A stretch of DNA of 64,000 nucleotides, taken from Helicobacter sp. Lineage in GTDB: Bacteria > Campylobacterota > Campylobacteria > Campylobacterales > Helicobacteraceae. Positions within the stretch are counted from its first letter, which is position 1, and the number at the start of each line of letters is the position of its first letter. Location of the stretch: positions 1 through 64,000 of the forward strand of contig JAFLSC010000001.1 of assembly GCA_022511145.1 (NCBI GenBank), in the 5' to 3' direction. Made by a program: the position numbers and the translations under genes. The notes beneath the pieces were generated by a model, which worked only from the letters and a program-made list of their open reading frames with translations, searched no databases and was not told the DNA's origin. Shown piece after piece: positions 24,035-34,069 of this stretch.

Positions 24035-25969
24035 ATGAAGTATCTTTTGAAGATTCTTGGAATTATTATATTTGTTTGTGTGGTGGGAATTATTATTTTT
24101 GTTGCACAAATTTATGCTGAAATCCGCAATGATACAGATAAAATCGTCCATTATAAACCCCCTATTGCAACGCAAATTTTTGACAGAAAAGAGCGGCTTA
24201 TTGCTAATCTTTTTGAAGAGGAATTTAGATTTTATGCGACTTTTGAGGAGATTCCCCCTCGTGTGATTGAAGCCCTTTTAGCTGTGGAGGATACTTTATT
24301 TTTTGAGCATTCAGGAGTAAATTTGGACGCTATTATGCGGGCAATGTTTAAAAACATACAAAATGCTCGCTATGCTGAAGGAGGAAGCACAATCACGCAG
24401 CAATTAATCAAAAATGTTGCTTTATCAAGGGAAAAAACGATTGAGCGAAAAATCAAAGAAATGTTGCTTGCTTTTAGGCTTGAGACGATTTTAAGCAAAG
24501 AGGAAATTTTAGAGCGTTATTTAAATCACACTTATTTTGGACACGGCTATTATGGGATTAAAACTGCAAGTCAAGGGTATTTTCATAAAGAAATGCAAGA
24601 TTTAACGCTCAAAGAAGCTTCAATGCTCGTTGCATTGCCAAGAGCACCGAGTTTTTATGACCCAACGAAAAAATATGATTTTTCTTTGGGGAGGGCAAAT
24701 AGCATTCTTCAAAGAATGTTTGAAATCGGTTGGATTAATAAAGAAGAGCTAGAAGCAGGAATCTTAGAGCAGCCAAAAGTCTATAATGAGACTTTAACAC
24801 AAAATGTCGCTCCTTATGTTGTTGATGAAGTGCAAAGGCAATTAAAGCATATTGAGGATTTAAAGACAGGCGGTTACCTCATTTACTTAAATATTGATTT
24901 AGATTATCAAGAGATTGCTCAAGAAGCCCTTTATTTTGGCTATGAGCAGATTCTTTCTCGCCATAAACAAGATGAATCCTTGCAAGACAAACTCAATGGG
25001 GCTTTGGTTGTCCTAGAAAATCAAAGCGGAAAAATCCTAGCGTTAGTGGGTGGGGTGGATTATAAGAAAAGCAATTTTAATCGTGCAACACAAAGCCAAA
25101 GGCAAATTGGCAGTAGTGTGAAACCTTTTTTGTATCAAACTGCTTTAAATTTTGGGCTTTCTCAAAATTACCAAATTCCCGATATTGCAAGAACTTATAC
25201 TTATAGAGTAGGTGGAGAGCGAAAGCTTTGGCAACCTAAAAATTACGGAAATTCTTTGCGTGGTCCTGTTGCTCTTAAAACCGCTTTGGCAAAATCATTG
25301 AATCTTGCTACTATTAATCTTGTTGAGGAAGTGGGATTTGATAGGATTTATAATGATATTGTGCGTTATGGTTTTAGCGGAGTGCCTAAGGATTTATCAA
25401 TTTCTTTAGGGAGTTTTGGAGCATCTCCTTATGAAATGGCAAGAAATTTTATGGCATTTTCTAACTATGGTAAAATCATCGAACCTCAACTTATCGCTAC
25501 TTTGGTGAGTAGAGAGGGCGTGATTACGCACTATGAATCCAAAGAAATAGAAATCACTACTCCCCAGCAGAGTTTTTTAATGGTGGATTTATTGCGTAAT
25601 GCAGTGCGTTCAGGGACAGGCACAAAGGCAAAAGTAGAGGGGATAGAGTTAGCAGGAAAAACAGGCACTACTAATGATAATGTTGATGCTTGGTTTTGCG
25701 GATTTTCGCCTAGTCTTGAAGCGATTGTTTGGTATGGTAAAGATGATAACACGCCAATGGGTTATAGTGAGACAGGAGGAGTCGCAGGGGCACCCGCTTT
25801 TTCTTACTTTTTTGATAAAATATTAGAAATCGAGCCGGGCTTACCGAGAAAATTTGAAGTTCCTAAAGGCGTTGGTTCTAAAAGTATCGGTGGTGAAAAT
25901 TTCTATTATACCGAGCAATCGCCCCTATGGAATAACCAAAAAACAATGCAAGATGAAATTATTTTTTAA
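24035..25969 (+). CDS. pbp1A: Class A penicillin-binding protein 1A
   Basis: Bifunctional peptidoglycan synthase: glycosyltransferase and DD-transpeptidase, anchored to the inner membrane. 644 residues: TM helix about 6-28; glycosyltransferase domain about 50-230 with catalytic Glu in AVEDTLFFEH and EGGSTITQQLIKN; transpeptidase domain about 320-620 with the S-x-x-K motif at Ser360-Lys363 (GSSVKP), S-x-N in KSLNLATIN and the K-T-G motif GKTGTTND. All catalytic motifs are intact. The msbA-like exporter follows after eight bases, suggesting an envelope-building operon. Confidence 0.95.
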   Translation: MKYLLKILGIIIFVCVVGIIIFVAQIYAEIRNDTDKIVHYKPPIATQIFDRKERLIANLFEEEFRFYATFEEIPPRVIEALLAVEDTLFFEHSGVNLDAIMRAMFKNIQNARYAEGGSTITQQLIKNVALSREKTIERKIKEMLLAFRLETILSKEEILERYLNHTYFGHGYYGIKTASQGYFHKEMQDLTLKEASMLVALPRAPSFYDPTKKYDFSLGRANSILQRMFEIGWINKEELEAGILEQPKVYNETLTQNVAPYVVDEVQRQLKHIEDLKTGGYLIYLNIDLDYQEIAQEALYFGYEQILSRHKQDESLQDKLNGALVVLENQSGKILALVGGVDYKKSNFNRATQSQRQIGSSVKPFLYQTALNFGLSQNYQIPDIARTYTYRVGGERKLWQPKNYGNSLRGPVALKTALAKSLNLATINLVEEVGFDRIYNDIVRYGFSGVPKDLSISLGSFGASPYEMARNFMAFSNYGKIIEPQLIATLVSREGVITHYESKEIEITTPQQSFLMVDLLRNAVRSGTGTKAKVEGIELAGKTGTTNDNVDAWFCGFSPSLEAIVWYGKDDNTPMGYSETGGVAGAPAFSYFFDKILEIEPGLPRKFEVPKGVGSKSIGGENFYYTEQSPLWNNQKTMQDEIIF

Positions 25970-25977
25970 GAGAGCCT

Positions 25978-27684
25978 ATGCGGAATTTTTTTGAGCGATT
26001 GTTTCCTTATATCAAAGAACACAAACTCTTTTGTTTTTATTCTATTTTAGGGACAATCCTTGTCGCTCTTGCAAGTGCTGGAAGTGCTTATTTAGTCAAG
26101 CCCGTTTTAGATGATGTGTTTATCAAAAAAGATGAAGTAATGCTAAAGATTGTGCCACTTTTTGTGATTTTAGCTTATTTTTTAAAAGGATTAGGGAGTT
26201 ATATTCAAGCTTATTTTATGACTTATGTAGGGCAGGATATTGTTCGTCAGATTAGGAATATTTTGCTTGATAAAATGCTTTCTTTTGAAATGGATTTTTT
26301 CAATCGTTACCGCAATGGTGAGCTACTCTCAAGAATCGTTAATGATATTGGTGTAATCCAAAGTGCTGTTTCTAATTATTTTATTGAGGCAATCAGCAGT
26401 AGTTTTACGATTTTTACCTTAATAGTAGTGGTGATTTATCAAAGCCCAGAGTTAGCCTTTTATGGCTTGATAGTAATGCCTTTGGCACTTTTGCCTGTCT
26501 CTTTGCTTGCAAAAAAAATGCGAAAACGTTCCAAGCAACTTCAAGAAAAAAATGCTGATATTTCCTCAAGATTGCTTGAAATTTTTAATAATGTGGAGTT
26601 TATTAAGGCAAGTTCAAGCGAAAAGATTGAATCAGAGGAGTTTAATAAAGAAAACAAAAAGCTACTCCATTTAATAATGAAAATGGCTCGTACTAGCAAT
26701 CTTACCTCGCCTTTAATGGAGACTTTGGGAGCGATTGCTGTTGCTGTTGTGATTATTTTTGGGGGACAAAAGGTAATTAATGATGAGCTTAGTGCGGGTG
26801 CTTTTTTCTCTTTTGTTACGGCTCTTTTTATGCTTTATACACCTTTTAAACGACTAAGTTCGCTTTATAGTAACATACAAATTGCCTTTGCTGCGGGGGA
26901 TAGGATTTTTGAGCTTTTAGATAGAGAACCTAAGATTATTGATGGAAAAAGGGATTTAACACAACCTATTAAGAGCATTGAATTTAGAAATGTGGATTTA
27001 GTTTATTCCCAAAATATCCAAGCTCTTCATAATATTACTTTTAATATTAATAAAGGAGAGAGTATCGCCTTTGTTGGGAGTAGTGGAGGAGGGAAAAGTT
27101 CGGTTGTAAATTTGTTATTGCGTTTGTATGAGCCTACTTGTGGGGAGATTTGTATCAATGGTGTGAATATTCAGGAATTTACCCAAAAAAGCTTAAGGGA
27201 TAAGATTGCGATTGTTACACAGAGGATTTTTATTTTTAATGACACGATTGCTAAAAATATTGCCTATGGCTCTGAAATCAAGGAAGATAAGGTTAAAGAC
27301 GCTCTCAATAGAGCAAGGATTTTAGATTATGTTGAAAGCTTACCTTTAGGGATTCACACGCCCCTTGATGAGTTTGGTGCTAATCTAAGTGGAGGGCAAA
27401 GGCAACGCATTGCTATTGCAAGAGCAATTTATAAAAATCCAGAAATTTTGATTTTAGATGAAGCCACCAGTGCGTTGGATAATAAGACAGAAGAAGAGTT
27501 TAGGGAAGCTCTAAGAGAGATTTTACCTAATAAGATTGTAATTATCATTGCTCATCGTTTTAGCACGGTTTCTTTGGCACAATGTCTTTATTTTTTTCAA
27601 AAAGGAGAAATCTTGGCTTTTGGGACATTAGAAGAATTAAATAAAAATTGTGAATTTTTTAGGGAATATTATAAAAATATTTGA
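25978..27684 (+). CDS. MsbA-like ABC exporter
   Basis: 568-residue half-transporter: six TM helices in the first 310 residues and a C-terminal ATPase. ATPase motifs are complete: Walker A VGSSGGGKSS, signature LSGGQRQRIAIARA, Walker B EILILDEATSALD and the H-loop IIIAHRFST. Fused TM-NBD exporters of this type flip lipid A (MsbA) or lipid-linked oligosaccharide in this phylum; sequence alone does not decide between them. Location behind PBP1A favours an envelope substrate. Confidence 0.88.
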   Translation: MRNFFERLFPYIKEHKLFCFYSILGTILVALASAGSAYLVKPVLDDVFIKKDEVMLKIVPLFVILAYFLKGLGSYIQAYFMTYVGQDIVRQIRNILLDKMLSFEMDFFNRYRNGELLSRIVNDIGVIQSAVSNYFIEAISSSFTIFTLIVVVIYQSPELAFYGLIVMPLALLPVSLLAKKMRKRSKQLQEKNADISSRLLEIFNNVEFIKASSSEKIESEEFNKENKKLLHLIMKMARTSNLTSPLMETLGAIAVAVVIIFGGQKVINDELSAGAFFSFVTALFMLYTPFKRLSSLYSNIQIAFAAGDRIFELLDREPKIIDGKRDLTQPIKSIEFRNVDLVYSQNIQALHNITFNINKGESIAFVGSSGGGKSSVVNLLLRLYEPTCGEICINGVNIQEFTQKSLRDKIAIVTQRIFIFNDTIAKNIAYGSEIKEDKVKDALNRARILDYVESLPLGIHTPLDEFGANLSGGQRQRIAIARAIYKNPEILILDEATSALDNKTEEEFREALREILPNKIVIIIAHRFSTVSLAQCLYFFQKGEILAFGTLEELNKNCEFFREYYKNI

Positions 27685-27695
27685 ATTTAATTTGG

Positions 27696-27701
27696 TATAA
27701 T
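27696..27701 (+). promoter_or_regulatory. Likely -10 element of cheV
   Basis: TATAAT 32 bases before the cheV start, between it and the end of the ABC exporter. An AGGGG Shine-Dalgarno is at 27722-27726. Confidence 0.55.
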
Positions 27702-27732
27702 TGCAAAATCTAATTATCAATAGGGGTTAAAT

Positions 27733-28692
27733 ATGTCTAATTTGTCTAATGTTGATCAAATCACGAATTTGCATAGAAACAATGAATTGCAGCTTTTGTG
27801 TTTCCGTTTAGAGAAAGATAAAGATTTGTATGCTGTTAATGTGTTTAAAATCCGTGAAGTGGTGAAATACAGAGGTGATATTACGGTAGTATCTCACGAA
27901 AATAGCTCTTTGGTGGAGGGCTTAATTACTATTAGAAAATTAACAATCCCTTTGATTGATTTAAAAAAATGGTTTTATTATGATTCTGGTGATAAGGAGA
28001 GGGACCTTTCAGGATATGGAGTAAAAAGAGAACCCAATGAAGATGAAGTTATTATGATTTGTGAGTTTTCAAAATGGACTGTGGGAGTGCGAATCTATGA
28101 AGCTGATAGGATTCTTAATAAAAAATGGACAGAAATTGAGCAAAGTGCAGGAATTGGAAGTTCAGGTTTAAATAGTAAGCTCGTGAGTCGAACGCGTTAT
28201 TTTGATGGTTCTTTAGTGCAAGTGGTTGATATTGAAAAAATGTTAGTTGATGTTTTCCCTTGGATTGAGGAAGAAAAAAATGAACAAATTACTAAAATCA
28301 AACAAATTATGACAAGCAAAGAAGTCTTGCTTGCTGATGATTCACCAAGTGTTATCAAAACAATGCAAAATATTCTTAATAAATTGGGAGTAACTTATAA
28401 AACTTTTCCAAATGGGCAAAAATTGCTGAATTATATTTTTGCTAAAGATACAGAGATTGATAATATCGGGATTATTATTACAGATTTAGAAATGCCAGAA
28501 GCAAGTGGATTTGAAGTTATTAAGCAAGTTAAAAATAATCCCGCTGTTTCGCATATTCCCATTGTGGTAAATTCCTCTATGAGTGGAAGTAGCAATGAAG
28601 AAATGGCTCGCTCACTCAATGCCAATGAGTTTATTTCAAAATCTAATCCACTTCAGATTGAAGATGCCTTAAGACGTTTTATGATTAAGTAA
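27733..28692 (+). CDS. cheV: Chemotaxis scaffold CheV (CheW-receiver fusion)
   Basis: 319 residues: a CheW-like domain (about 15-180, LQLLCFRLEKDKDLYAVNVFKIREVV ... ITIRKLTIPLIDLKKW) that couples receptors to CheA, and a receiver domain (about 195-319) with LLADDSPSV, the phosphoacceptor Asp251 in IIITDLEMPEASGFE, and a Lys in FISKSNP. Helicobacter species carry several CheV paralogues; I cannot say which this is. Its own promoter and a downstream terminator suggest a single-gene unit. Confidence 0.93.
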   Translation: MSNLSNVDQITNLHRNNELQLLCFRLEKDKDLYAVNVFKIREVVKYRGDITVVSHENSSLVEGLITIRKLTIPLIDLKKWFYYDSGDKERDLSGYGVKREPNEDEVIMICEFSKWTVGVRIYEADRILNKKWTEIEQSAGIGSSGLNSKLVSRTRYFDGSLVQVVDIEKMLVDVFPWIEEEKNEQITKIKQIMTSKEVLLADDSPSVIKTMQNILNKLGVTYKTFPNGQKLLNYIFAKDTEIDNIGIIITDLEMPEASGFEVIKQVKNNPAVSHIPIVVNSSMSGSSNEEMARSLNANEFISKSNPLQIEDALRRFMIK

Positions 28693-28726
28693 AAGATATA
28701 AATTTATAAAACAAAGCGAAGGGTAA

Positions 28727-28778
28727 AATAGCAATCTTGTGAAGCGGGTTTTGTTAGCACGATTTAAAGATTGTTATT
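28727..28778. repeat. 12-bp inverted repeat downstream of cheV
   Basis: AATAGCAATCTT (28727-28738) pairs with AAGATTGTTATT (28767-28778) with one G-T wobble and a 28-base loop. Its core GCAATCTT/AAGATTG is the same as in the palindromic pair near 22 kb, so it may be a divergent copy. Confidence 0.4.
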
Positions 28779-28802
28779 ATTTATATTTAGGTTTTGTAGG
28801 TG

Positions 28803-28828
28803 GCTTACCCTCTTGGGTTAGCTTTTTT
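28803..28828 (+). terminator. Rho-independent terminator of cheV
   Basis: GCTTACCC, loop TCTT, GGGTTAGC (one T-T mismatch) followed by TTTTTT. It lies about 110 bases after the cheV stop. The remaining stretch to the nap promoter (28829-29060) is A/T-rich and holds no gene I can support. Confidence 0.75.
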
Positions 28829-29060
28829 AATCCTTTAATCTTTAAAAACTTATCTTAATGGTTGTTAAGCTTAAGTAAAATTTATAAAATTACACTTTAA
28901 AAACAAATTTATTAAATAAAAATAAATAAAGATTTTGTTATTTATTTTAATTTTATATAAGATTTAATAAGTAATTTTTAAATATTTTTTTTAAGATAAT
29001 ATTTTTTAAATTATAAAAGTTATCTAGTATCCATAGTATCGAAGTATATAAAAATATATA

Positions 29061-29102
29061 TTGACTTAAATCAAACCTTAAAATCCTTGAAATTGATATA
29101 AT
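29061..29102 (+). promoter_or_regulatory. nap promoter with FNR/CRP-like site
   Basis: TTGACTTAAATCAA (29061-29074) differs from the FNR consensus TTGAT-N4-ATCAA at one position. TATAAT is at 29097-29102, predicting a start near 29109. The palindrome is then centred close to -41.5, the classic place for a class II FNR-type activator, and it replaces a -35 box. This fits oxygen- or nitrate-linked activation of nap, though the responsible regulator is not in the window. Confidence 0.65.
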
Positions 29103-29158
29103 CTTTACCGCATTTTAGAATGCTATCTTTAAATCTTTCATTTTTTAAGGAGGCTTAT

Positions 29159-31945
29159 GTGGCATACAATAGACGCGATTTTTTGAAAACTGCAGCCGCT
29201 GCAAGTGCAGCAAGTGCGGTAGGAATTGCAGTTCCTAGTTCAAGTTTAGCAGCAGCAAAAGAAGCTGAAGGTGGCTGGAAATGGGATAAAGCCGTTTGTC
29301 GTTTTTGCGGAACAGGTTGTGGGATTTTGGTAGCAACCAAAGACGAACAAATCGTAGCGGTTAAAGGGGACCCTGCAGCTCCTGTTAATAGAGGATTGAA
29401 TTGTATTAAAGGTTATTTTAATGCAAAAATTATGTATGGTCAAGACCGCTTGACACAGCCTCTTTTACGGGTAAATTCTAAAGGAGAGTTTGACAAACAA
29501 GGCAAATTCCAACCGGTAAGTTGGGAAAAAGCTTTTGATGTGATGGCAGAAAAATTCAAAGAAGCTTATAATGAGCTTGGACCAACAGGAATTGGTGTCT
29601 TTGGTTCTGGGCAATACACAGTTCAAGAAGGTTATTCTGCAGTAAAACTTATTAAAGGTGGCTTTAGAAGCAATAATATTGACCCTAATGCAAGGCATTG
29701 TATGGCAAGTGCCGTAGTTGGCTTTATGGAAACTTTTGGGATTGATGAACCAGCAGGTTGCTATGATGATATTGAGCTAACCGATACGATTATAACTTGG
29801 GGTGCAAATATGGCAGAAATGCACCCAATCCTTTGGGCTAGAGTAACTGATAGAAAGCTCTCTAAACCTGATAGAGTCAAAGTTATCAATCTCACTCCCT
29901 ATTCTAACAGAACTTCAGATTTAGCTGATATTGAGATTGTTTTCACTCCTCATACTGACTTAGCGATTTGGAATTACATTGCTAGGGAGATTGTTTATAG
30001 CAATCCTCAAGCGATTGATTGGAATTTTGTTAAGAAAAATTGTATTTTTACCGCAGGATTTGCGGATATTGGCTATGGTATGAGAACTGATATTAAGCAC
30101 AAAAAATACAATCCCAAAGAGCTTGACATTGCAGCCAAAGAGAAATCCAAAATCTTAAGTGATGCAGAAGGTGTAACACTCGCTTATCTCGGTATGAAAG
30201 CTGGTGATGTTATGGAAAATAAACATAATGCTGAAGCAGGAAATCACTGGGAAATTTCTTTTGAAGATTTCAAAAAAGCCCTAGAACCTTATACACTTGA
30301 TTTTGTTGCTCAACTTGCTAAAGGGGATAAGGCAGAAAGTTTAGAATCTTTTAAATCCAAACTTCAACAATTAGCAAATTACTATGTTGAAAAAAATAGA
30401 AAAGTTGTTAGTTTTTGGACTATGGGTGCAAATCAGCACACACGCGGTACTTGGGCTAATGAACAAGCTTATATGGTGCATATGTTGCTTGGAAAACAAG
30501 CTAAACCCGGCGATGGTGCCTTCTCTCTTACAGGACAACCTAGTGCCTGTGGAACAGCAAGAGAAGTAGGGACATTCTCACACCGCTTACCTGCTGATAT
30601 GGTGGTTGCTAATAAAAAACATCGCGATATTACTGAAAAAATTTGGAAACTTCCTCAAGGCACATTAAATCCTGCCATAGGGGCACATTTTATGCAAATT
30701 ATGAGAAATCTTGAAGATGGAAAAATCAAATGGATTTGGGTGCATGTTAATAACCCTTGGCAAAATACTGCTAACGCTAATCACTGGATTAAAGCAGCAA
30801 GAGAAATGGATAATTTCATCGTTGTTTCTGATGCTTATCCCGGAATTAGTGCGAAAGTTGCGGATTTGATTTTACCTGTAGCAATGATTTATGAAAAATG
30901 GGGTGCTTATGGTAATGCAGAGCGAAGGACACAGCATTGGAAACAACAAGTTTTACCTCAAGGTGAAGCGATGAGTGATACTTGGCAAATGATTGAATTT
31001 TCAAAACGATTCACACTCAAAGAAGTTTGGGGTGAAAAGAAAATCAACGATAAGCTCACTTTACCTAGCGTTTTAAATGAAGCTAAAGCAATGGGCTATA
31101 ATGAAGATACAACGCTCTATGAAGTGCTTTTTGCTAACAATGAAGCAAAAGGTTATAAAACCACTGATGCGATGCTACGCGGCACAATAAATTCTGAAGT
31201 TTTTGGAGACAAAAGAAATGTTGTAGGTAGTGATGGAAAAGTTTTCCAAGGTTATGGATTCTTTGTTCAAAAATATTTGTGGGAAGAATATCGCAAATTT
31301 GGGGTAGGACACGCTCACGATTTAGCGGATTTTGATACTTATCATCGTGTAAGAGGTTTAAGATGGCCTGTTATTAATGGTAAAGAAACACAATGGAGAT
31401 TTAATGCCAAATACGATTATTATGCTAGAAAAGCAAATAATGGGGAATTTGCTTTCTATGGAGATTTGGGTAAAGCGTTGCCACGTGGTGATTTAATTTC
31501 TCCTAAAACACAAGAAAAATATTCTCTTAAAAATAAAGCTAAAATATTCTTCCGTCCTTATATGGATCCACCTGAAATGCCAAATCAAGAATATCCTTTC
31601 TGGTTAAGCACAGGTCGTGTGCTTGAACACTGGCATAGTGGAACAATGACAATGCGTGTTCCTGAACTTTATCGGGCTGTACCTGAAGCGTTGTGCTATA
31701 TGCATCCTGAAGATGGAAAGAAACTCGGTGTAAAACAAAATGATGCGGTGTGGGTTGAATCAAGACGCGGCAAGGTTAAAGCAAGAGTTGATATGCGGGG
31801 GCGAAATAGACCACCTATGGGGCTTGTTTATGTACCTTGGTTTGATGAAAAAGTGTATATCAATAAAGTATGTCTTGATGCAACTTGTCCGATTTCTAAA
31901 CAAACAGATTTCAAAAAATGTGCCGTAAAAGTTTATAAAGCTTAA
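29159..31945 (+). CDS. napA: Periplasmic nitrate reductase catalytic subunit NapA
   Basis: Reduces nitrate to nitrite in the periplasm with a bis-MGD molybdenum centre. 928 residues. Tat signal [19 protein letters not shown]; a [4Fe-4S] motif CRFCGTGCG with the fourth Cys in GLNCIKG; the molybdenum-ligand Cys in [13 protein letters not shown] start it at GTG 29159, which has AAGGAGG five bases upstream and puts the twin Arg at residues 5-6; the longer ATG at 29120 lacks a binding site and would bury the signal. First gene of napAGHBFLD, whose order matches Wolinella and Helicobacter hepaticus-type operons. Confidence 0.97.
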   Translation: MAYNRRDFLKTAAAASAASAVGIAVPSSSLAAAKEAEGGWKWDKAVCRFCGTGCGILVATKDEQIVAVKGDPAAPVNRGLNCIKGYFNAKIMYGQDRLTQPLLRVNSKGEFDKQGKFQPVSWEKAFDVMAEKFKEAYNELGPTGIGVFGSGQYTVQEGYSAVKLIKGGFRSNNIDPNARHCMASAVVGFMETFGIDEPAGCYDDIELTDTIITWGANMAEMHPILWARVTDRKLSKPDRVKVINLTPYSNRTSDLADIEIVFTPHTDLAIWNYIAREIVYSNPQAIDWNFVKKNCIFTAGFADIGYGMRTDIKHKKYNPKELDIAAKEKSKILSDAEGVTLAYLGMKAGDVMENKHNAEAGNHWEISFEDFKKALEPYTLDFVAQLAKGDKAESLESFKSKLQQLANYYVEKNRKVVSFWTMGANQHTRGTWANEQAYMVHMLLGKQAKPGDGAFSLTGQPSACGTAREVGTFSHRLPADMVVANKKHRDITEKIWKLPQGTLNPAIGAHFMQIMRNLEDGKIKWIWVHVNNPWQNTANANHWIKAAREMDNFIVVSDAYPGISAKVADLILPVAMIYEKWGAYGNAERRTQHWKQQVLPQGEAMSDTWQMIEFSKRFTLKEVWGEKKINDKLTLPSVLNEAKAMGYNEDTTLYEVLFANNEAKGYKTTDAMLRGTINSEVFGDKRNVVGSDGKVFQGYGFFVQKYLWEEYRKFGVGHAHDLADFDTYHRVRGLRWPVINGKETQWRFNAKYDYYARKANNGEFAFYGDLGKALPRGDLISPKTQEKYSLKNKAKIFFRPYMDPPEMPNQEYPFWLSTGRVLEHWHSGTMTMRVPELYRAVPEALCYMHPEDGKKLGVKQNDAVWVESRRGKVKARVDMRGRNRPPMGLVYVPWFDEKVYINKVCLDATCPISKQTDFKKCAVKVYKA

Positions 31946-31956
31946 AAGTAGGCTGA

Positions 31957-32736
31957 ATGGAAAATCAAAACCCAAGAAGGAAATTTTTACTTACCGGTGC
32001 CCAAGCCCTTGCGATTGCTTCAATTGGTGGGCTTGTTTGGGGAGCATTTTTAAAAGAAGCTAAAGCTACTCCATTGGTTTTAAGACCACCCGGTGCCTTA
32101 AGTGAAGAAGAATTCTTGAAACATTGTATCAAATGTGGATTGTGCGTTGAAGCTTGTCCTTTTGATACTTTGAAGCTTGCAAGTGCAGGAGATGGGAGAG
32201 TAATAGGGACACCTTATTTTATTCCGCGAGAAATTCCTTGTGAAATGTGTACTGATATTCCTTGCGTGCCAGTTTGCCCAACGAAGGCACTAGACCCTTT
32301 GTTGGTTTCTGATGAAAAAGGTATGCTAGAAATAAATAAAGCACAAATGGGAGTTGCTATCGTAGATAAAGAGCATTGTATCGCTTATTGGGGGATTCAG
32401 TGTGACGCTTGTTATCGTGCTTGTCCTTTAATTGGTGAAGCCATTACTTTAGAATTAAAACGTAATGAGCGAACCGGTAAGCATTCTTATTTACTTCCTG
32501 TGGTAGAAAGCGAAGTTTGCACAGGTTGTGGAAAATGTGAAAAAGCTTGTGTAACTAAAAAACCTGCCATTATTGTCTTACCGCGAGAGGTTGCTCTTGG
32601 TGAAGTGGGGACAAATTATATTAAAGGTTGGGAAGAGAGTGATGAAATGCGTCTAGAAGATGTAAAAACGAAGGATTTACCAAAGAAAGATACTTCTAAA
32701 GGTGTGCAAAATTACCTTAATAGCGGGGATTTATAA
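31957..32736 (+). CDS. napG: Ferredoxin-type protein NapG
   Basis: Periplasmic electron carrier that, with NapH, passes menaquinol electrons to NapB/NapA. 259 residues: a Tat-type signal (RRKFLLTGAQALAIASIGG) and four [4Fe-4S] cysteine clusters: CIKCGLCVEACP, CEMCTDIPCVPVCP, CDACYRACP and CTGCGKCEKAC. The next gene starts at its stop codon. Epsilon-proteobacterial nap operons lack napC and rely on NapGH, as here. Confidence 0.95.
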   Translation: MENQNPRRKFLLTGAQALAIASIGGLVWGAFLKEAKATPLVLRPPGALSEEEFLKHCIKCGLCVEACPFDTLKLASAGDGRVIGTPYFIPREIPCEMCTDIPCVPVCPTKALDPLLVSDEKGMLEINKAQMGVAIVDKEHCIAYWGIQCDACYRACPLIGEAITLELKRNERTGKHSYLLPVVESEVCTGCGKCEKACVTKKPAIIVLPREVALGEVGTNYIKGWEESDEMRLEDVKTKDLPKKDTSKGVQNYLNSGDL

Positions 32737-33539
32737 TGAAAAAGTTTAAATTTCTTGTTATGCGTAGAATTTCACAAATTGCTTTGTTATTTTTGTATTT
32801 TATGGCAAATTATGCAGGTTGGGAGATTTTGCAAGGTAATTTAAGCTCATCTTTAGTTTTTGGTGTTATTCCTCTTAGCGACCCTTATGCCATTTTACAG
32901 CTTTTTTTTAGTGGAGCAATTGTCGGTGCTAATGCTTTGCTTGGAGCTGCAATTATCGTAGTATTTTACGGATTATTTGTAGGGAGAGCTTATTGTTCTT
33001 TTGTTTGTCCTATTAATATGATAACAGATTTTGCAGCTTATTTGCGAAGAATCTTAGGAATAGGGGCATTAGGAAGCCCTATTTTGCTAAAAAGATTTAT
33101 CCGCTATGTCGTTTTGGTGCTCTCTCTTATTTTGTCTGCTTTCTTTGGAATGGCAGCTTTTGAAGTCATTAGTCCTATCTCAATGTTGCATAGAGGCTTA
33201 GTTTTTGGAATGGGTTTTGGATTTTTTGGCATTTTGTTGATTTTTTTGTTTGATTTGTTTTTAGTTAAAAATGGATTTTGTGGTCATCTTTGCCCTTTAG
33301 GGGCATTTTATTCACTCATTAGTCGCTTTTCACTTTTGAGGGTTTCTTATAATTTGGAAGCTTGCACTCATTGTATGGAATGCAAACAAATTTGTCCCGA
33401 AAAACAAGTTTTGGGTTTAATCGGAAAAGCAAGTGGAAAGGTTCAAAGTGGTGAATGCACAAGATGTGGAAGATGTATTGAGATTTGTGGGGATAATGCC
33501 CTAGAATTTAATCTTTTAAGTTTTGCAAAAAGGAGTTAA
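32736..33539 (+). CDS. napH: Membrane quinol dehydrogenase NapH
   Basis: Inner-membrane partner of NapG thought to oxidise menaquinol. 267 residues with four or five TM helices (about 13-30, 60-82, 118-140, 155-180) and two Cys-Pro motifs at membrane edges (YCSFVCPINM, CGHLCPLGAF). The C-terminal cytoplasmic [4Fe-4S] pair is CTHCMECKQICPE and CTRCGRCIEICGD. Overlaps napG by one base. Confidence 0.95.
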   Translation: MKKFKFLVMRRISQIALLFLYFMANYAGWEILQGNLSSSLVFGVIPLSDPYAILQLFFSGAIVGANALLGAAIIVVFYGLFVGRAYCSFVCPINMITDFAAYLRRILGIGALGSPILLKRFIRYVVLVLSLILSAFFGMAAFEVISPISMLHRGLVFGMGFGFFGILLIFLFDLFLVKNGFCGHLCPLGAFYSLISRFSLLRVSYNLEACTHCMECKQICPEKQVLGLIGKASGKVQSGECTRCGRCIEICGDNALEFNLLSFAKRS

Positions 33540-33541
33540 GA

Positions 33542-34069
33542 ATGAAAATTGCAAAGATTGCGTTGATTAGCACAGGAGCTTTGGCAATGCTTTTTTGGGG
33601 TTGTCAAGGCACAAAAAGTGGCTATTCCGATGAGGAAATGGGTTTGAGAAAAACCACGCTTTTAAATGAAAATCTAAAAATCGAAAGCTATGATTATAGT
33701 GGAAAATCTGCAGGAGAATCACAACTTATTGAGCGGTCATTTGAAAATGCTCCTCCGATGATTTCTCATAGCACAGAGGATATGTTGCCTATCACAAAAG
33801 ACAGCAATGCTTGTCTTTCTTGCCATTTACCTGATATGGCAGCAGCAGTCAATGCAGTGCCTATGCCAAAAACGCACTTTTATAACTTTAGGTCAAATAA
33901 AAATTTGGGAGCGAGTATGGATGAGAATCGTTTTAATTGTGTGATTTGCCACGCAACTCAAGTTGATGCTGCTCCATTAGTTCAAAATAATTTTGCCCCT
34001 AATTTCCGTAAAAGTGATGGACGCAATAAATCAAACCTCATTGATGTTGTTAATGAGGGTGTTCGATAA
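33542..34069 (+). CDS. napB: Dihaem cytochrome c NapB
   Basis: Small electron-transfer subunit of the nitrate reductase. 175 residues with a signal sequence that ends MLFWGCQG and could be lipid-modified at that Cys. Two haem-attachment motifs, CLSCH and CVICH, are separated by about 40 residues as in NapB. The axial His candidates lie in MISHSTEDMLP and PKTHFYNF. Its stop overlaps the napF start. Confidence 0.93.
   Translation: MKIAKIALISTGALAMLFWGCQGTKSGYSDEEMGLRKTTLLNENLKIESYDYSGKSAGESQLIERSFENAPPMISHSTEDMLPITKDSNACLSCHLPDMAAAVNAVPMPKTHFYNFRSNKNLGASMDENRFNCVICHATQVDAAPLVQNNFAPNFRKSDGRNKSNLIDVVNEGVR

Noticed and set aside
28829..29060. Possible small RNA gene between cheV and nap
   Set aside because: Only A/T-rich sequence; no promoter-terminator pair or stable fold beyond the cheV terminator could be made out by eye.
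29120..29158. Upstream ATG start for NapA, adding 13 residues
   Set aside because: No Shine-Dalgarno, and it would place the twin-arginine signal internally. GTG 29159 with AAGGAGG is better.
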